From positions 31,878-95,877 of the forward strand of contig JAVXUO010003024.1 in the NCBI GenBank assembly GCA_033065855.1: a stretch of 64,000 bases of DNA, read 5' to 3'. Of this stretch, positions 12,916 to 24,123 are shown in pieces. This DNA comes from Escallonia rubra. Lineage: Eukaryota > Streptophyta > Magnoliopsida > Escalloniales > Escalloniaceae. A model generated the notes under the pieces. The model was given only the letters and a program-made list of their open reading frames with translations. It made no database searches and was not told the origin of the DNA. Each line of letters starts with the position of its first letter. Position 1 is the first letter of the stretch. The position numbers and the translations under genes are program-made.

Positions 12916-13250
12916 TGTTGTGCACAAACCATGGGGAGATGGCAACTAGCTCATGAACAAATCACACACCATAAACAAGACAATGATGACTTACCAGATG
13001 AGGATCTGACGGGGAATTCATATGCCTAAGTCTGTATATGGGAGAGGAGAACTCAAGATATGAGTATTATGGCTTAAACCGTACACTACTCTTATGTATG
13101 GCATGCACATTCATAGAGAGAAGAGGCTATTGTCTACTAATGGAAGATAATCACTTGGTGGTTATTCTAATAGGGGAATTCTGGACCAACTAGGATACTC
13201 ATCACATTAAGATATCAGACTTGAACCAAATTAATATCTAATCCAAATAG
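12916..13250 (-). repeat. 3' LTR of the Tat-like element (homologous end portion)
   Basis: This portion aligns with 28658-28988. Shared phrases, in order, are 'tgttgtg', 'catggggaga', 'tagctcatga', 'aacaagaca', 'ggagaactcaa', 'gagagaagaggct/gagaggagaggct', 'ctaatggaaga', 'cacttggtg' and 'atactcatca'. The TG at 12916 is the complement of the CA that ends the LTR on the minus strand. The LTR must continue rightward past 13250, but its other copy is truncated there, so the right border cannot be fixed; it may reach 14.1 kb or beyond. Confidence 0.75.
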
Positions 13251-13599
13251 AAGTAGTCAGAACCATATTGTGGCCCCTATGCGACAAATGTCATGCAAAA
13301 AGTGGCATGTGTTTTTCCCATACCATTTGCCACCATTCCATGTTCTTTTAGGAAAAGGATGTAGAAGGTTGCTAATTTTCCTTGGGCACACACTAGGAAT
13401 TAGTGGCCAACTAGAGCTACAGGCAGTCTTCCCATTCAATTAAGCATCGAGATTCATGCCCAGAAGAGGAGCTTAGTCCAGGACGGGTTGATTATTTGTT
13501 GAGAATAATAATGGTTGACCATTTGAGGCCAAACACCAATTTGTATTGCATAACATAATCCATCTCCTCAACTAACTGAGCATAAAGGTTTTTTTCCCT

Positions 13600-13915
13600 T
13601 AAGAGGAGCTCGACTGGCCGAGTAGAGAGTTTGGCTCCTTAAGGAAACTCATATGCTCGGCTGGATAAGCATATTTTGACTTCTATGAACAGAAGTGCAT
13701 ATGCTTAGTTAGACGAGCATAGATTGGCTTTTCTAAGAAGAAGCGTATGTGTTCGGCTGAACGAGCATGGGTGACTCCTTATGAAAAGGAGTGCATAGCC
13801 GAACATAACTTGACTCTTGTGAAAATAAATGCATATGTTTGTCTTGACGAGTATAATGTTGCTCCTATAAATAGGAGTGCCTATGTTTATGCTAAGCAAG
13901 TTTATAATGCTACTG
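13600..13915. repeat. ~48 bp tandem repeats with internal hairpins
   Basis: About six imperfect units are marked by 'gagcat' or 'aagcat/gagtat' and a 'gcatatgcttggctg'-like core. Two consecutive 'gagcat' copies start at 13715 and 13763, 48 bp apart. Most units carry a short palindrome whose loop varies, for example 'ctccttatgaaaaggag' and 'ctcctataaataggag'. The array probably lies in the U3 part of the Tat LTR; its compensating palindromes suggest repeated cis-elements. Confidence 0.6.
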
Positions 13916-14619
13916 AGGCATTCATACTATTACATGACGGGCTTTAACCCAAGTGGCATAAAGATGATTTTGCCCTCACTTTGTAAAGTGTGATTATGAG
14001 GATATGCAAGATGGCTTTACGTGGTATCCATCCAATAAGGAATACACGAACACTTAATTGTGACTGTTGAACGAAATGTTGGATGAACTGAACCATAGAA
14101 TCCTTAATATAAAGGTTTTGCCTTCATTTCCATTTCACTTAACTTTAGATCAAGAACAAGAAATATTAGAGAACTTTGAGAAATTTTAAAAATACTTGAT
14201 GAGGATTCGCTAGTCTATAACACTTCCTTAAATCATTCATCCTTCTATATCTTCAGAGTAAGACTCTCCAAACTTTCATCTTCTTTGAAATCTTCTAATT
14301 TTTTATCTGAAGCTGTCTTCTTCCAGTATTTTGAACATGTTTATGTGTCAAGTGACACTGCTAGGAATAAAAGGGTCGAGGAGCATACCTTGGTGTACCT
14401 TTGGTGTCCTATATTCATTCTCATAGGGCGTCGGTCGTAGACTAGTTAGCAGAGGAGGCAATGAAGCCAAAAGCATTCGAAGCCCACTTACTTAGGAGTA
14501 GAATAAGCAGCTACGACCTTAGGACATTAAGAAAATGATGTGAAATCCCAAAATAGGTTGAGTTTAGGCTACCCGGTGAAGGTAAAGCAACAAATATGTG
14601 TATTATTGACTAAACAGTC

Positions 14620-16350
14620 GTGTATGCGAATATGTTCTACAATGGTTTGAGAGTGACTGTCCACCCGTTCAATGCTAGGTTTCTCACGATGATTTATCCC
14701 TACTCAAGTTCTCTCTGCATGCTTGGAGATTTATCATACCTTTCATGTACTAGTGTCATCGTCTTGGTATATAGCCGAGGATAAGGGTACTTAGATACAA
14801 TTATACTCTCTGTACGATAACAAGACAAGAAGGGTGGAATTGCATTAGTCATAGGTTTAGTTATAAAGCCAATCTATTCAAAAACTCTCGATTGTCCAGC
14901 TATAAATGGAAGGACATGTTTTGTTTGTCAAGCTGCCTAAGAGTGCATCAAATGTTCCCTCGGAGTGGAGCCTGGGTTAGACAAGAGGTAGTGCAACGCC
15001 TTTAAAGATGCACAACTAAGTGAAATGAACCTTAAGTACATCGCTCTGGCGAAGCATATAAATTCTAAATAGACTTTATCCAACAACTAGCTATGAGAGT
15101 GCGAATCATTTTCGATTATAAAGGCTAGGCGGAAGAAGAAAACAAGCATGACCCTGGTAAACAATTCGAGCAATATCATAATTGAGTTATCTAATAGCTT
15201 ATGATCTAACTACATGTATATAGCAAAACAAATGGCTTCAGGTAGAGCTCATTAAGGCTGCAGAACGAGCTGAGGTTGTAGTGCACAAGAATCGTTATTC
15301 TTTTGCTCTAATTTTATCGTGGGGAATATTATCCTCGACGAATTTCAGTCGTTAAGTGGGGAGGATTAGCAAATGACTAGACTTTACGGCACTCAAAAAG
15401 GAGTGCCCTTCAATCAAGAAACAAAGGATTGAACTGTTGTTCTTCGCCTGTGAGCTGGGAAAAAGGCACCACAGAAGAGAAAGGCACCCAGAAAAGCCAG
15501 ACCTTCGAGCTCACCTAGTATGAGACTGTTTATCGTTTGGCTTGAAGCATGACGACCAATGAGTCTATTTTTAAGAGCTCATAGATAGCTTGAAAATGAT
15601 CAAGCAAGGCGGTCATTATAATTGATTCGGTGCACCTTTCGATCGCAGATCTGGCTACAATGGCAAACATATTGGTGCAAAACCTGGCCATGGTAAGTTT
15701 AGCCGATCGAGTTCCCATATTTGTTTAGACTTAGAAAATTTCTAAAGTATTTGCACTTTGTAGACTATGTCGCAAGTCCATATTGGGGCCAAAAAATTGT
15801 TGAGAGTTGAGAAACTTCTCCTTAAGGAGAAAGAGAAGGTTCACATAGCGTAGAACTAGAGGAAAGAGTTTGAGAAGAAGGTGGCCGATCATAGTAGAAA
15901 GGTGGCTAACCTTGAGAACTCCAAGGCTACTAAGGAGAAAAAAATGGAGTTGGAAAAGGCTGCTAGAGCTGTTATGGGGGTGGCTGAATTTAAATAGTCA
16001 CTAACATTTGAGGCTGTGCACATTCGAAAAGCAAGAGGGCCCTGGTGACGTGCAAAAATAAGATTGCATAGGCCTTCCTCGATCAGACATTGAGTGGATT
16101 TGAGCGCGAGTTCACCACAGAGAATGAGGCCATGAGGCTGCACAAGGGCCTTCCATCTTCTCAGCCATGGGACTGGAGCTCAGCCAACAATGAAATTATG
16201 AAGACAAAAATAGTGCAAACATCCGAGGAGCCATCTTAACCCACCGGGGAGTAGTCTGACTCTAATAGCCAGCCAAAGAGTAGAAGGAATATGTTTAGGC
16301 CCTTAGGATGTTATGTGACTGATCGTGAAGTCCTCTTCGATTAAATGACG
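14620..16350 (+). pseudogene. antisense ORF relic of the Tat-like element (coiled-coil protein)
   Basis: This runs on the strand opposite to pol and lies between integrase and the 3' LTR. Frame fragments include 'TVHPFNARFLTMIYPY' near 14660, a 'WKGHVLFVKLPKS'-like segment near 14910, and a Lys/Glu-rich heptad stretch ('KLLRVEKLLLKEKEK', 'KVANLENSKATKEKKMELEK') at 15790-15970. 'FTTENEAMRLHKGLPSSQPWDW' lies near 16110, written here as separate scraps of one broken frame. A donor-like 'atg|gtaagtt' at 15694 and acceptor-like 'tttgtag' near 15763 hint at an intron. The layout resembles the 'putative gypsy type transposon' ORFs of Tat elements. Stops and frameshifts make it non-functional. The family assignment is an inference from memory. 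Confidence 0.5.
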
Positions 16351-16594
16351 TTAAGTATAATGAAAACTTCTTTTGGAATATGTGCACGTTGTTAACTAAC
16401 TGCATCATTAGTCAGATGTATAGAGGCCTTTGAGGCTAATACATTGCTAAGATAAACATGAAAGAGGTAACCATTTTTTGGTTATCCATCTAAATCAAAC
16501 GTAAAAGCCATTAGGTCTAGAAAACAAAAATCTAAGGCTAAAATTTACCATGATAACAATGAGCAAGGCATAAAGATGCTTAAGTAAGAGGAGC

Positions 16595-16599
16595 ATGAC
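16595..16599. repeat. target-site duplication (ATGAC), left copy
   Basis: This is identical to 22172-22176, which immediately follows the 5.57 kb LTR. Confidence 0.9.
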
Positions 16600-19358
16600 T
16601 GTAACGCCCCGAAAATCCAGAGCTCCACCGCCCCAAACTCCCGGGTCGTTAACCTACCGGATCACATCAAACCTGTCAAATTTGTTCACTAACACATACT
16701 TCAAATCATCTAATTCCGCATCAACTCAGATTTCTCAAAATATTAGATCATAATTGCTTAGCTTAAACTATTACAGCTTAGGTTCTTCGCAATTCAAATT
16801 CTCTAAGATCAAATAATAGTACCGACCCACGCAGGGGTCTTACTATACCGTAGTGATGGGCTCATCGGAATCTCACTCAGACTCTAACCCATTCACGAAC
16901 CTGCTACAGCTTATCATCACCTGCAGAAGGAAGCCAAACGAAGGGTGAGCTTTTGAAAGCTCAGTAAGGTCGCACAAGGACTAACAACATGATTACAAGT
17001 GATTCTGAAGAATCTAACCGATGAAACTTCCCAGAATACTTCAGATGGTAAAAAACTCAATGATTTCCAAAAGGCTAAAAAACTCATCAGAAATAGATAC
17101 CAAAATAAATCAGAACAAACACGACGGATTCCAAATCAATCAATAACATATCATTTTCAGAAAACAATGAAGATTTTCCAAAGGATTTCAACAGAAGCAC
17201 AAATCATTTCAGGTAATACTTTTCATAGCAGAGAAAATCAAAAATCAACGTTGATCCTGGGCAATAGCAATGCCATTCCGGCAAGCTAACAGAATGTACA
17301 CATGCATGATGTACCAGAATAATTACTAGTCGACTTGGGTACTAGCCTGCATTCCATGCAGGATTCAGACCAGCCTTATAACGCCCGCCTCATAACAGAA
17401 CAGAAAACCCAGGTCAACACAGAAAAATCAACAATATCAATGAGCATTAACATAAGCTCAATCACCAAAATCAATTCAAATTCCAATAACAATAATTATA
17501 CTGACATAAGTCAGCATTCAGAATTTTCAGAAGAAATCAGAATTTTCACCAGAATCAATTCAGATTTCAATAACCATAACATATCAAAATAAGTCATCAT
17601 TCAGAATTTCCAGAAGAAAATCACAATAAGTAGCAAAACGATTATCGGATTTAGGCATAACAATTCGGAAGAATGGGATACAAAGAATTATCAGATTTAC
17701 TCAGCATGAAATACATGCGAGCATCACAAGATTTCCAAATAATCGATTCAAGTTCAATATTGGGGGTTTTGGGCAATAACATACTGATATCAATGCATAC
17801 TTCAGAGTTCGACATTAATCGTAAGTAATTCAAAAGAGTACTTACAAATACGAGTTATCAAATAAGGGTTTGGACAAAAGTCCTTACGCAGGGTTCAGAT
17901 AGAATCCCTTACCTGGATCCGCAGCTAAATTACCCTAACCAGAAAATCTTTAGCTTTAACCTAAACGGAATAATCGAATCATTAGAACACATATTATAGA
18001 AAAATATTATAACTTAATACAGACTCACGCGTATTCCCAAAATGAACCTCCCCTCACCGAGTATGTAAAATTACCGAAACGCCCCTAGGGTGTAAAATTT
18101 CTAAAAACACCCATCGTACTCTTAAATTGCCCAAATGGCATTCCCCTAAGTAGAATCATCCAAATAACCTCATTGTATGTCAATCCATACAAAAGTACCC
18201 TTCTTAGGTCAAAATACCCCTTTGGGGTGGCAAATTACCAAAATGCCCCTGGGGTTTCCCGCACCGAAAAAATTCCAAAAACATCTTAAAATGTTATTTC
18301 AAGCATTCTGATATCATTTCTGGCCTAAAAAGTATGTTAAAGAATTTTCGCCCGAAAATCCCGAACCGGTGTCCGGATCGAGCGCTAAAAGGCTAGTTTT
18401 GCGTAAAATACCTATCGGCCTTAGAATGGCCTGAAATTTTAGAATATGAAACATATCAGTAGAATAAGGTTTCAATAAAATGTTCAGATTAAAAATGTTT
18501 GGTTTGCTATGCTAAATAATTCGATAATTGTCTTTAATCGATACCCCAATTTAGCGCCCTTCACGAATACCAAAAATTTCTGAAAAATTCCAGAGCGTAG
18601 TTCTCGTAAAAATATTTGGGATTACAGTTTTGTACTTTGTCTAATTATGGCTCGAATCATTTATAAAAATTCATGAAGAAACTGCCTAAAATAATCCTAT
18701 CCTTAGCGACCATTACAAGTACTGTTCCAATCAAAGGGACACACTAGTGCACCTTTTCCACACACACTTTCTTCTTCCTTTAGCCGAGGCACACACACCT
18801 GCATACTCCATTTTCATACACGACCATTCTTCCAAACACCCCAAAACACCTACATGAGTGTATTTACACCTATCTACACACACTAATACACAATTAAACA
18901 CATAATCCTCCACCTACCACCATACCCGAAGCATCAACACACACAAGAACACACATTGTTTTCACGCACGCACTACCCACACAGTCCAACGCACACACAA
19001 CCCTGTGATTACACGCCGAATTGCACAAACAACCTGATGCCAAAGAAAGTGGGTTCGTACTTACGTGGAGGTGCCACAAAGGCTGCAGTCCGAGTCAGCT
19101 TCCAAGTATGTTGATGTGAGACACAAAAAGGGTGGAACTAGGGCAGAGACCAAGGGCTTCCCAGACAGAGCTTGAGGGTGGCAGTGCTGCGAGGGCGATA
19201 GCGCAGGATGAATATACGACGACAGTCACAGTCCGATGCTTAGGTCCAAAGTCAGGGTCCTGTATGTTTCTCTCTCTAGAATTCCAGAGTGAGAAAGTGA
19301 AATATGTTCTGAAAATGTCCAACCTTTATGTTTTGTCCAAATGAATTCTCAAGACCTC

Positions 19359-19368
19359 TATTTATAGA
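19359..19368 (-). promoter_or_regulatory. TATA-like box of the LTR (minus strand)
   Basis: CTATAAATAG on the minus strand is followed about 100 bp downstream by 'gacctaagcatcgga', a phrase typical of the R/U5 part of plant gypsy LTRs. This supports minus-strand transcription of this LTR or of a nested one. Confidence 0.4.
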
Positions 19369-19739
19369 GATTGAGATGATGATGTCATTAACCGACACAT
19401 GGCGCTCCCCGGGAGTGACACGTCACCGGGGGGTCCACGGATGCCGGTGCTCCACGGACTGTCGGATCGCATATTCACCCGGCCTGCTCCTCACAGCGTC
19501 GCTCCGTCTGTCAGGAAAGACTGGCTCCCACCGCGTTGGTGTGGCCAGAGAACCCCCTTGATCTAGCCTCCAATCCAAGCCCTTGCGGAGTCCCACAGGC
19601 CTGGCAGCGGCGGGGAAGACCCGACGCCCAACTGCCAGGTGAACTAGGCGCGATGCCCTCCGAAGACCTGCTCCCGTCTCGGAGTGACCCGGGGGTCATA
19701 GTCCCTAGGGTTGCCGACGCAAGCCCCTAGTGCCGGAGC

Positions 19740-20430
19740 ATGTAGGACAGTCACGCAGGCACCCTGACGGAGATAGTGTCCCGGAGGAGTCGCCTATTCC
19801 GCAGGCTGAGGTAGCATCCCGGAGGAGCCGTCTACCTGGCAGAAGGGGAGTCTTCGTGCCGGAGCACTTAGAGCTCCCTGGCAAAGATAGTGTCCCGGAG
19901 GAGTCGCCTATCCCTGCGGGTGAGTCCTTATGCCGGAGCACTTGGAGCGAGTCAAGGTAGCATCCCAGAGGAGCCGTCTACCCGACTGGCCGAGGTAGCA
20001 TCCCGGAGGAGCCGTCTACCTGGCGGAAGGGGAGTTGAAGAGCTCCCTGGCGGAGATAGTGTCCCGGAGGAGTCGCCTATCCCCGCGGGTGAGTCCTTGT
20101 GCCGGAGCACTCGGAGCATGTCAAGGATCCAGGAGGAGCCGTCTACCCGACTGGCCGAGGTAGCATCCCGGAGGAGCCGTCTACCTGGCGGAAGAGGAGT
20201 TGAAGAGCTCCCTGGCAGAGATAGTGTCCCGGAGGAGTCGCCTATCCCCGCGGGTGAGTCCTTGTGCCGGAGCACTCGGAGCGAGTCAAGGTAGCATCCC
20301 GGAGGAGCTGTCTACCCGACTGGCCGAGGTAGCATCCCAAAGGAGCCGTCTACCTGGCGGAAGGGGAGTTGAAGAGCTCACTGGCGAAGATAGTGTCCCG
20401 GAGGAGTCGCCTATCCCCGCAGGATGTTGC
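19740..20430. repeat. ~167 bp GC-rich tandem repeat with GGAGGAG sub-motifs
   Basis: About four units are present. The phrase 'ggagttgaag' recurs at 20031, 20196 and 20365, giving a period of 165-169 bp. Each unit holds several 'cccggaggag(t/c)cg' sub-motifs and a 'gccggagcactcggagc' phrase. The long open frames on both strands here are artefacts of this repeat. Confidence 0.85.
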
Positions 20431-20509
20431 ACACTCCGGAGAGTGGGTTGAAGCATGTTCCATGACCAAGGCAAGGTGCGCATGGTATGATGAATGAGTG
20501 TGGTGCCTG

Positions 20510-20885
20510 GGGGCATGATGACATGATTGTGGTGCATGGGCGCGATGAAGTGAGTAAGGTGCCGGGGGCACGTCTGTGACAATGGCGCGGCGCATGGGCG
20601 CGACGGAGTACGTGAGGTGCCGGGGGCACGTTTGTGTCAATGATGGCGCATGGGCGCGACAAAGTGCTTATGGTGCCGGGGGCACGGTAGTGTGACAGAG
20701 AGCCTGGGGGCACGGCTGTATCAGCGGCGCGGCGCACGGGCGCGGCGAAGTGTTGAAGTGCGACGCCCGGACGCCGGCGACGAGGGTCGCGGAGTCGTGT
20801 TCGGGCGACAGGGGTCACGGAGTCGTGTCCGGGCGACGGGGGTCGCGGAGTCGTGTCCGGGCGACGGGGATCGCGGAGGATGCAA
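20510..20885. repeat. GC-rich minisatellites (~57 bp and ~27 bp units)
   Basis: Between about 20535 and 20735 a unit with 'gcgcatgggcgcgac' and 'ggtgccgggggcacg' recurs every 55-60 bp. From about 20775 a shorter unit of 'gggcgacgggggtcgcggagtcgtgtcc' type (about 27 bp, cut here in description) repeats four times. This is probably one evolving minisatellite block. Confidence 0.75.
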
Positions 20886-20929
20886 GGCCTCTTGAAGAAA
20901 AGTGAAGGTGCTAAGGATGGAGGTCAAAG

Positions 20930-21092
20930 GCCAACCCTTGGGGGAGGCCAAGGCCAACCCGTAGGGGGAGGCCAAGGCCAACCCGTAGGGGGAGGCCGAG
21001 GCCAACCCGTAGGGGGAGGCCGAGGCCGACCCCAAGGGGAAGGCCAAGGCCGAGGCCGACCCCAAGGGGGAGGCCAAGGCCAACCTCCTTGG
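20930..21092. repeat. 24 bp tandem minisatellite (ggccaaggccaac type)
   Basis: About seven units of a 24 bp repeat built on 'ggccaaggccaacccgtagg' are present, with a/g and 'cccaag' variants towards the right. The Gly-Gln-Pro-like and Leu-Gly-Leu-Pro-like translations are repeat artefacts. Confidence 0.9.
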
Positions 21093-22199
21093 GCAAGTGC
21101 CATGGCGCATCGACGGACGACGTGCGAAGTGCGACGGTCGAAGCGTGATGCGGCGTCGCACGATGATGAGTTTCTTGGTGACGAAGTCATGTAATGAAAG
21201 TGAGAAGTGCACGTGACTTGAGCGTGCATGCTTTGACCGGTTGTGAGCGTTGAAAATGTCTGTTGCTTGGGCGGAGGTGTCATGGAAAATGGAACCCCAG
21301 TGGGCCTTTGGGTGCGACCAGAACAGGTTGGGAACACAACCTTAATTAACACACGCACACTTATATATACACAAAACAGCCCCATGGCTGCTCCCCCTCC
21401 CTTCTTCACTCACGCCCACACACAGCAAACACACACACACACACGCTGCACAGTTCACCTTCACGCACACTAATACGAAATTAATTCACCAAATTTAAGA
21501 TGAAGTTACACTAAATGAATGAGGGATTTACCCTTGAAGCTCATTCCCAATCTTTCCCAAATTTTTGCTCCACTGTCCTTCTTCTATCTCTGTTTCTTTT
21601 CTTTTTCCCCTTTTCCTTGTTTCTTTTCTCCCCTGTTTCTGGTTCCCTGTTTTGGTTCTTCTTCCTTTCCCGAAAGAGAAAGGTTTCCCTTTTTTGGTTT
21701 GCTTATCTCTTCTTTTCTTTTACCCGAAGTCATTATCTACCCAATATTTAAACAATTTGTTTAGCTTAGTCATCAACCAAGCAAGAGGTCTCAAAATTCT
21801 AAAAACATGGTTTCTACATTATTTTCATAAAATTGTAAGATAGCCCCTCAAGTTTTCAAAATTACGAATTAACCCCAAACTTTCGTGTAATTATATCTAA
21901 GCCTCAAATTTATTCCAAATTCCACGAAAAATACATATTGTCACTCATTGTATCATTTTCATGATTAAAACCATAATTTACATTTATGCCCCCAAAGTTT
22001 TCCAAAATTACGAAAATGCCCCCAAAATTTTAAAAATTACATTTTTTGCCCTAAAATCATTTTAAGCTCCTACACACTACCAATACCCGAGCATTGCTCA
22101 AAATTATCGCCCGTTCATTTTTCGGGTCACGGATGGCTATTTAATCAGCTCTCGAAGTTCGGGATATTACAATGACCCATCCCTACCTCTCAAAGATAT

Positions 22200-23250
22200 C
22201 TTGCTCATGGATAGTACGTAGTGCTGAAGATTAGCAGTGTTCCTAAGTGTAGGGAATAGGTTTCTATTCCAACGTCTTTAGATGATAGGCTCTAGGACCA
22301 CATAACTAGAACACCTTGTGAGGCATTCCCAATCTGGTGCAAGCTTGCCAAAAGCATCGTTGGGAGCTAAAGCTTGCATCTTGTGAAGAATGAGATCACC
22401 AGGGTGAGTTGCAAAGGGATGTATCCTTGAGTCATGAGACTTGGCAACCCCTCTACTTGTAGGACGCACGACGAACAAGGGCCTGGTCTCATGTTTCTTT
22501 TTATGAGTCCAAAATGGCTTTTAGGGCATTGTTCCTAGACTAGGATCAAATGTAATGACCAGAAGAGACAATATGCTAACCTCCACGATAATGAGAGCTT
22601 TGTTCCAAAAGCCAATTTGAAGGGAGTTTCTTTAGTGGGGTTTTTGATTGTCGCATGGTAAACCCAAAGGATTTTTGGGAGCTCATCCACCCAGAGTCTT
22701 TTAGCTCTATATCCAGCTCCTTCTTGATTTATTAAAGCAAGGTTAAAATTTGACATCAGTTTGGTTGTTAGAGTATGGATGGGCGATTGAAGTGAACATG
22801 CTAGATGGAAAAGTTGGAAGGTCTTGAAGGTCGGGTTGTCAAACTTATGTCCATTATCTCTGACCAAGATTCTAGGGATCTCAAAATGGCAGTTTACAGT
22901 TTATCAGGACAAATCCTTACACTTTTTCTCCGCGATGGTTGACAAAGCTTATGCGTCGACCCATTTCGTAAAGTAGTGGATGGCACCTACGACTAACTCT
23001 CGCTAGCTTGAGGCAAAAGGAAAGGGACCAAGGATGTCAATTTCCTACATAAAAAAAATGATTGGAATGCTCACGAGAATGAGAGGGGTGAGCTTGTTGA
23101 GGGTGATGCGAATCATGGCAAGCGTCACACCTTTAAGTGAAAGATAAAGCATCTTTCTTCATAGTTGGCTAACGATATCCCTGATGGAGGACTTATGGTC
23201 AATTGCACGACCTCCTAAGTGCTGGTCACATTTTCCTCTTGTACTTCATG
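22200..23250 (-). pseudogene. gypsy integrase relic of the Tat-like element
   Basis: On the minus strand the integrase core starts with 'DILGPFPFA' near 23040. It continues with 'YFTKWVDA', and then 'ILVRDNGHKFDN', which contains the second catalytic Asp (about 22870-22840). 'LWVDELPKILWVYHAT' and 'ETPFKLAFGTK' follow. The expected third catalytic Glu with its NGQVE-like context is not present; that segment reads 'TKLMSNFNLALINQ'. The C-terminal part 'GDLILHKMQALAPNDAFGKLAPDWE' (two adjoining pieces, 22380-22310) matches the usual gypsy integrase tail. In-frame stops (for example near 22990 and 22900) break it. The enzyme would normally join retroelement cDNA to chromosomal DNA. Confidence 0.8.
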
Positions 23251-23543
23251 GAGCACATATTCAGCCCCTGAGGGAGTAAGGAAGCAAGGATAGGGATAGG
23301 TGAAGGATTGCTTGTAAAAGACATCGTCGACAACTGCATATATGGATGATTGCAAGAGAATGCACCTAACCTACTTCTTGTCTTAGGGTAGGAGGCCACG
23401 ATCCAAATATGCCTTATGGATAAGGATCTATGACGGCTCATGATCCATATTCATTACATTACTTCTTTTATAAGGACTAATGCGTGGCTCCTGGTGGAGC
23501 TCAACGTGAATGGTGCATTAGCAATCAGAGGCATCCAGGGAGG

Positions 23544-24110
23544 CTAACTGTGATAGAGCATCCACTTAAGAGTTATTAATTTTACTAATTTGATCAATAG
23601 AAAAATGATTGAATAAGCGAAATACCTCTTTAGCCTTGCTGAAATAGTCCCACATCTTTGGATCATGGGCTTCGTACTCCTCAGAAAGTTGCTTGACAAC
23701 AATTTGGTAATTGTTGTAGGCTTGGAGAGATTCCATGCACATGGCCGTTGTAAGGTGCATTTCGCCAATGAGGGCTTCATACTCCACTTTATAATCGGAG
23801 GCCAAATAACCAAGCCCGGAGCGCATACTTAATCATTAGGTTGTCTAGTACTTTGTGAATGAGGTCGGAACCACTTCAATTAGCGTTGGAAAAGCCATCT
23901 AAATGCAAGGTCCATGTGAAAAGTGACTTTGTTGGAGTGTCTTCTGATGTGGTGTCATTTTCAATAGGAAAGGTGCACTCGATCTGAAGTCGACCAGGTT
24001 CTATCCAATAAGTGAAGTGCGAGGCTTGTAATGAATGTTGAACTCACCAATTTCAACAGACCAAGCCACCAATCATCTAGACAAGTCAGGGTTGTGCAAA
24101 AATACAATTG
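23544..24110 (-). pseudogene. gypsy RNase H relic (3' part)
   Basis: The minus-strand frame at 23826-23566 contains 'VEYEALIGEMHL', 'NNYQIVVKQLSEEYEAHD' and 'YFSKAKEVFRLF...ISKINNS'. This is the back half of a gypsy RNase H: the 'AEYEAL' helix, the 'DSQLVV' strand with Asp replaced by Asn here, and the 'IPR.N..AD' end. The front half continues to about 24110 with stops, then is interrupted by the hAT-like element. RNase H normally removes RNA from the RNA:DNA hybrid. Confidence 0.75.
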
Positions 24111-24115
24111 AGAGA

Positions 24116-24123
24116 CTTGTTAG
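24116..24123. repeat. 8-bp target-site duplication (CTTGTTAG), left copy
   Basis: This is identical to 25249-25256 on the right of the hAT-like element. Confidence 0.95.

Larger units (their letters stand above)
16600..22171 (-). mobile_element. 5.57 kb LTR-type insertion, probably a solo LTR with GC-rich core
   Basis: The left end reads TGTAACGCCCCGAAAATCC and the right end, inverted, reads TGTAATATCCCGAACTTCG, so the two ends show extended inverted similarity with TG...CA. A perfect 5-bp duplication, ATGAC, flanks it. Orientation is probably minus: on that strand it ends in CGGGGCGTTACA, the usual end of Tekay-type plant LTRs. A TATA-like CTATAAATAG lies at about 19359-19368, and a 'ttactgagctttcaaaagctcaccc'-like segment lies near 16960. 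I see no gag, pol or repeated ends inside, so it is either a very long solo LTR or a non-autonomous element. The core at 19.4-21.2 kb is strikingly GC-rich and may itself be a nested insertion, but I could not find its borders. Confidence 0.75.

Noticed and set aside
19890..21212. Long overlapping open frames on both strands (Arg/Pro/Ser-rich, up to 163 codons)
   Set aside because: They are translations of GC-rich tandem repeats; frames stay open on both strands because the repeat lacks stops, and peptide sequence follows the repeat period.
21515..21843. Phe/Leu-rich frames resembling membrane segments
   Set aside because: Pyrimidine-rich tract of the LTR; three overlapping frames are open simultaneously and none continues.
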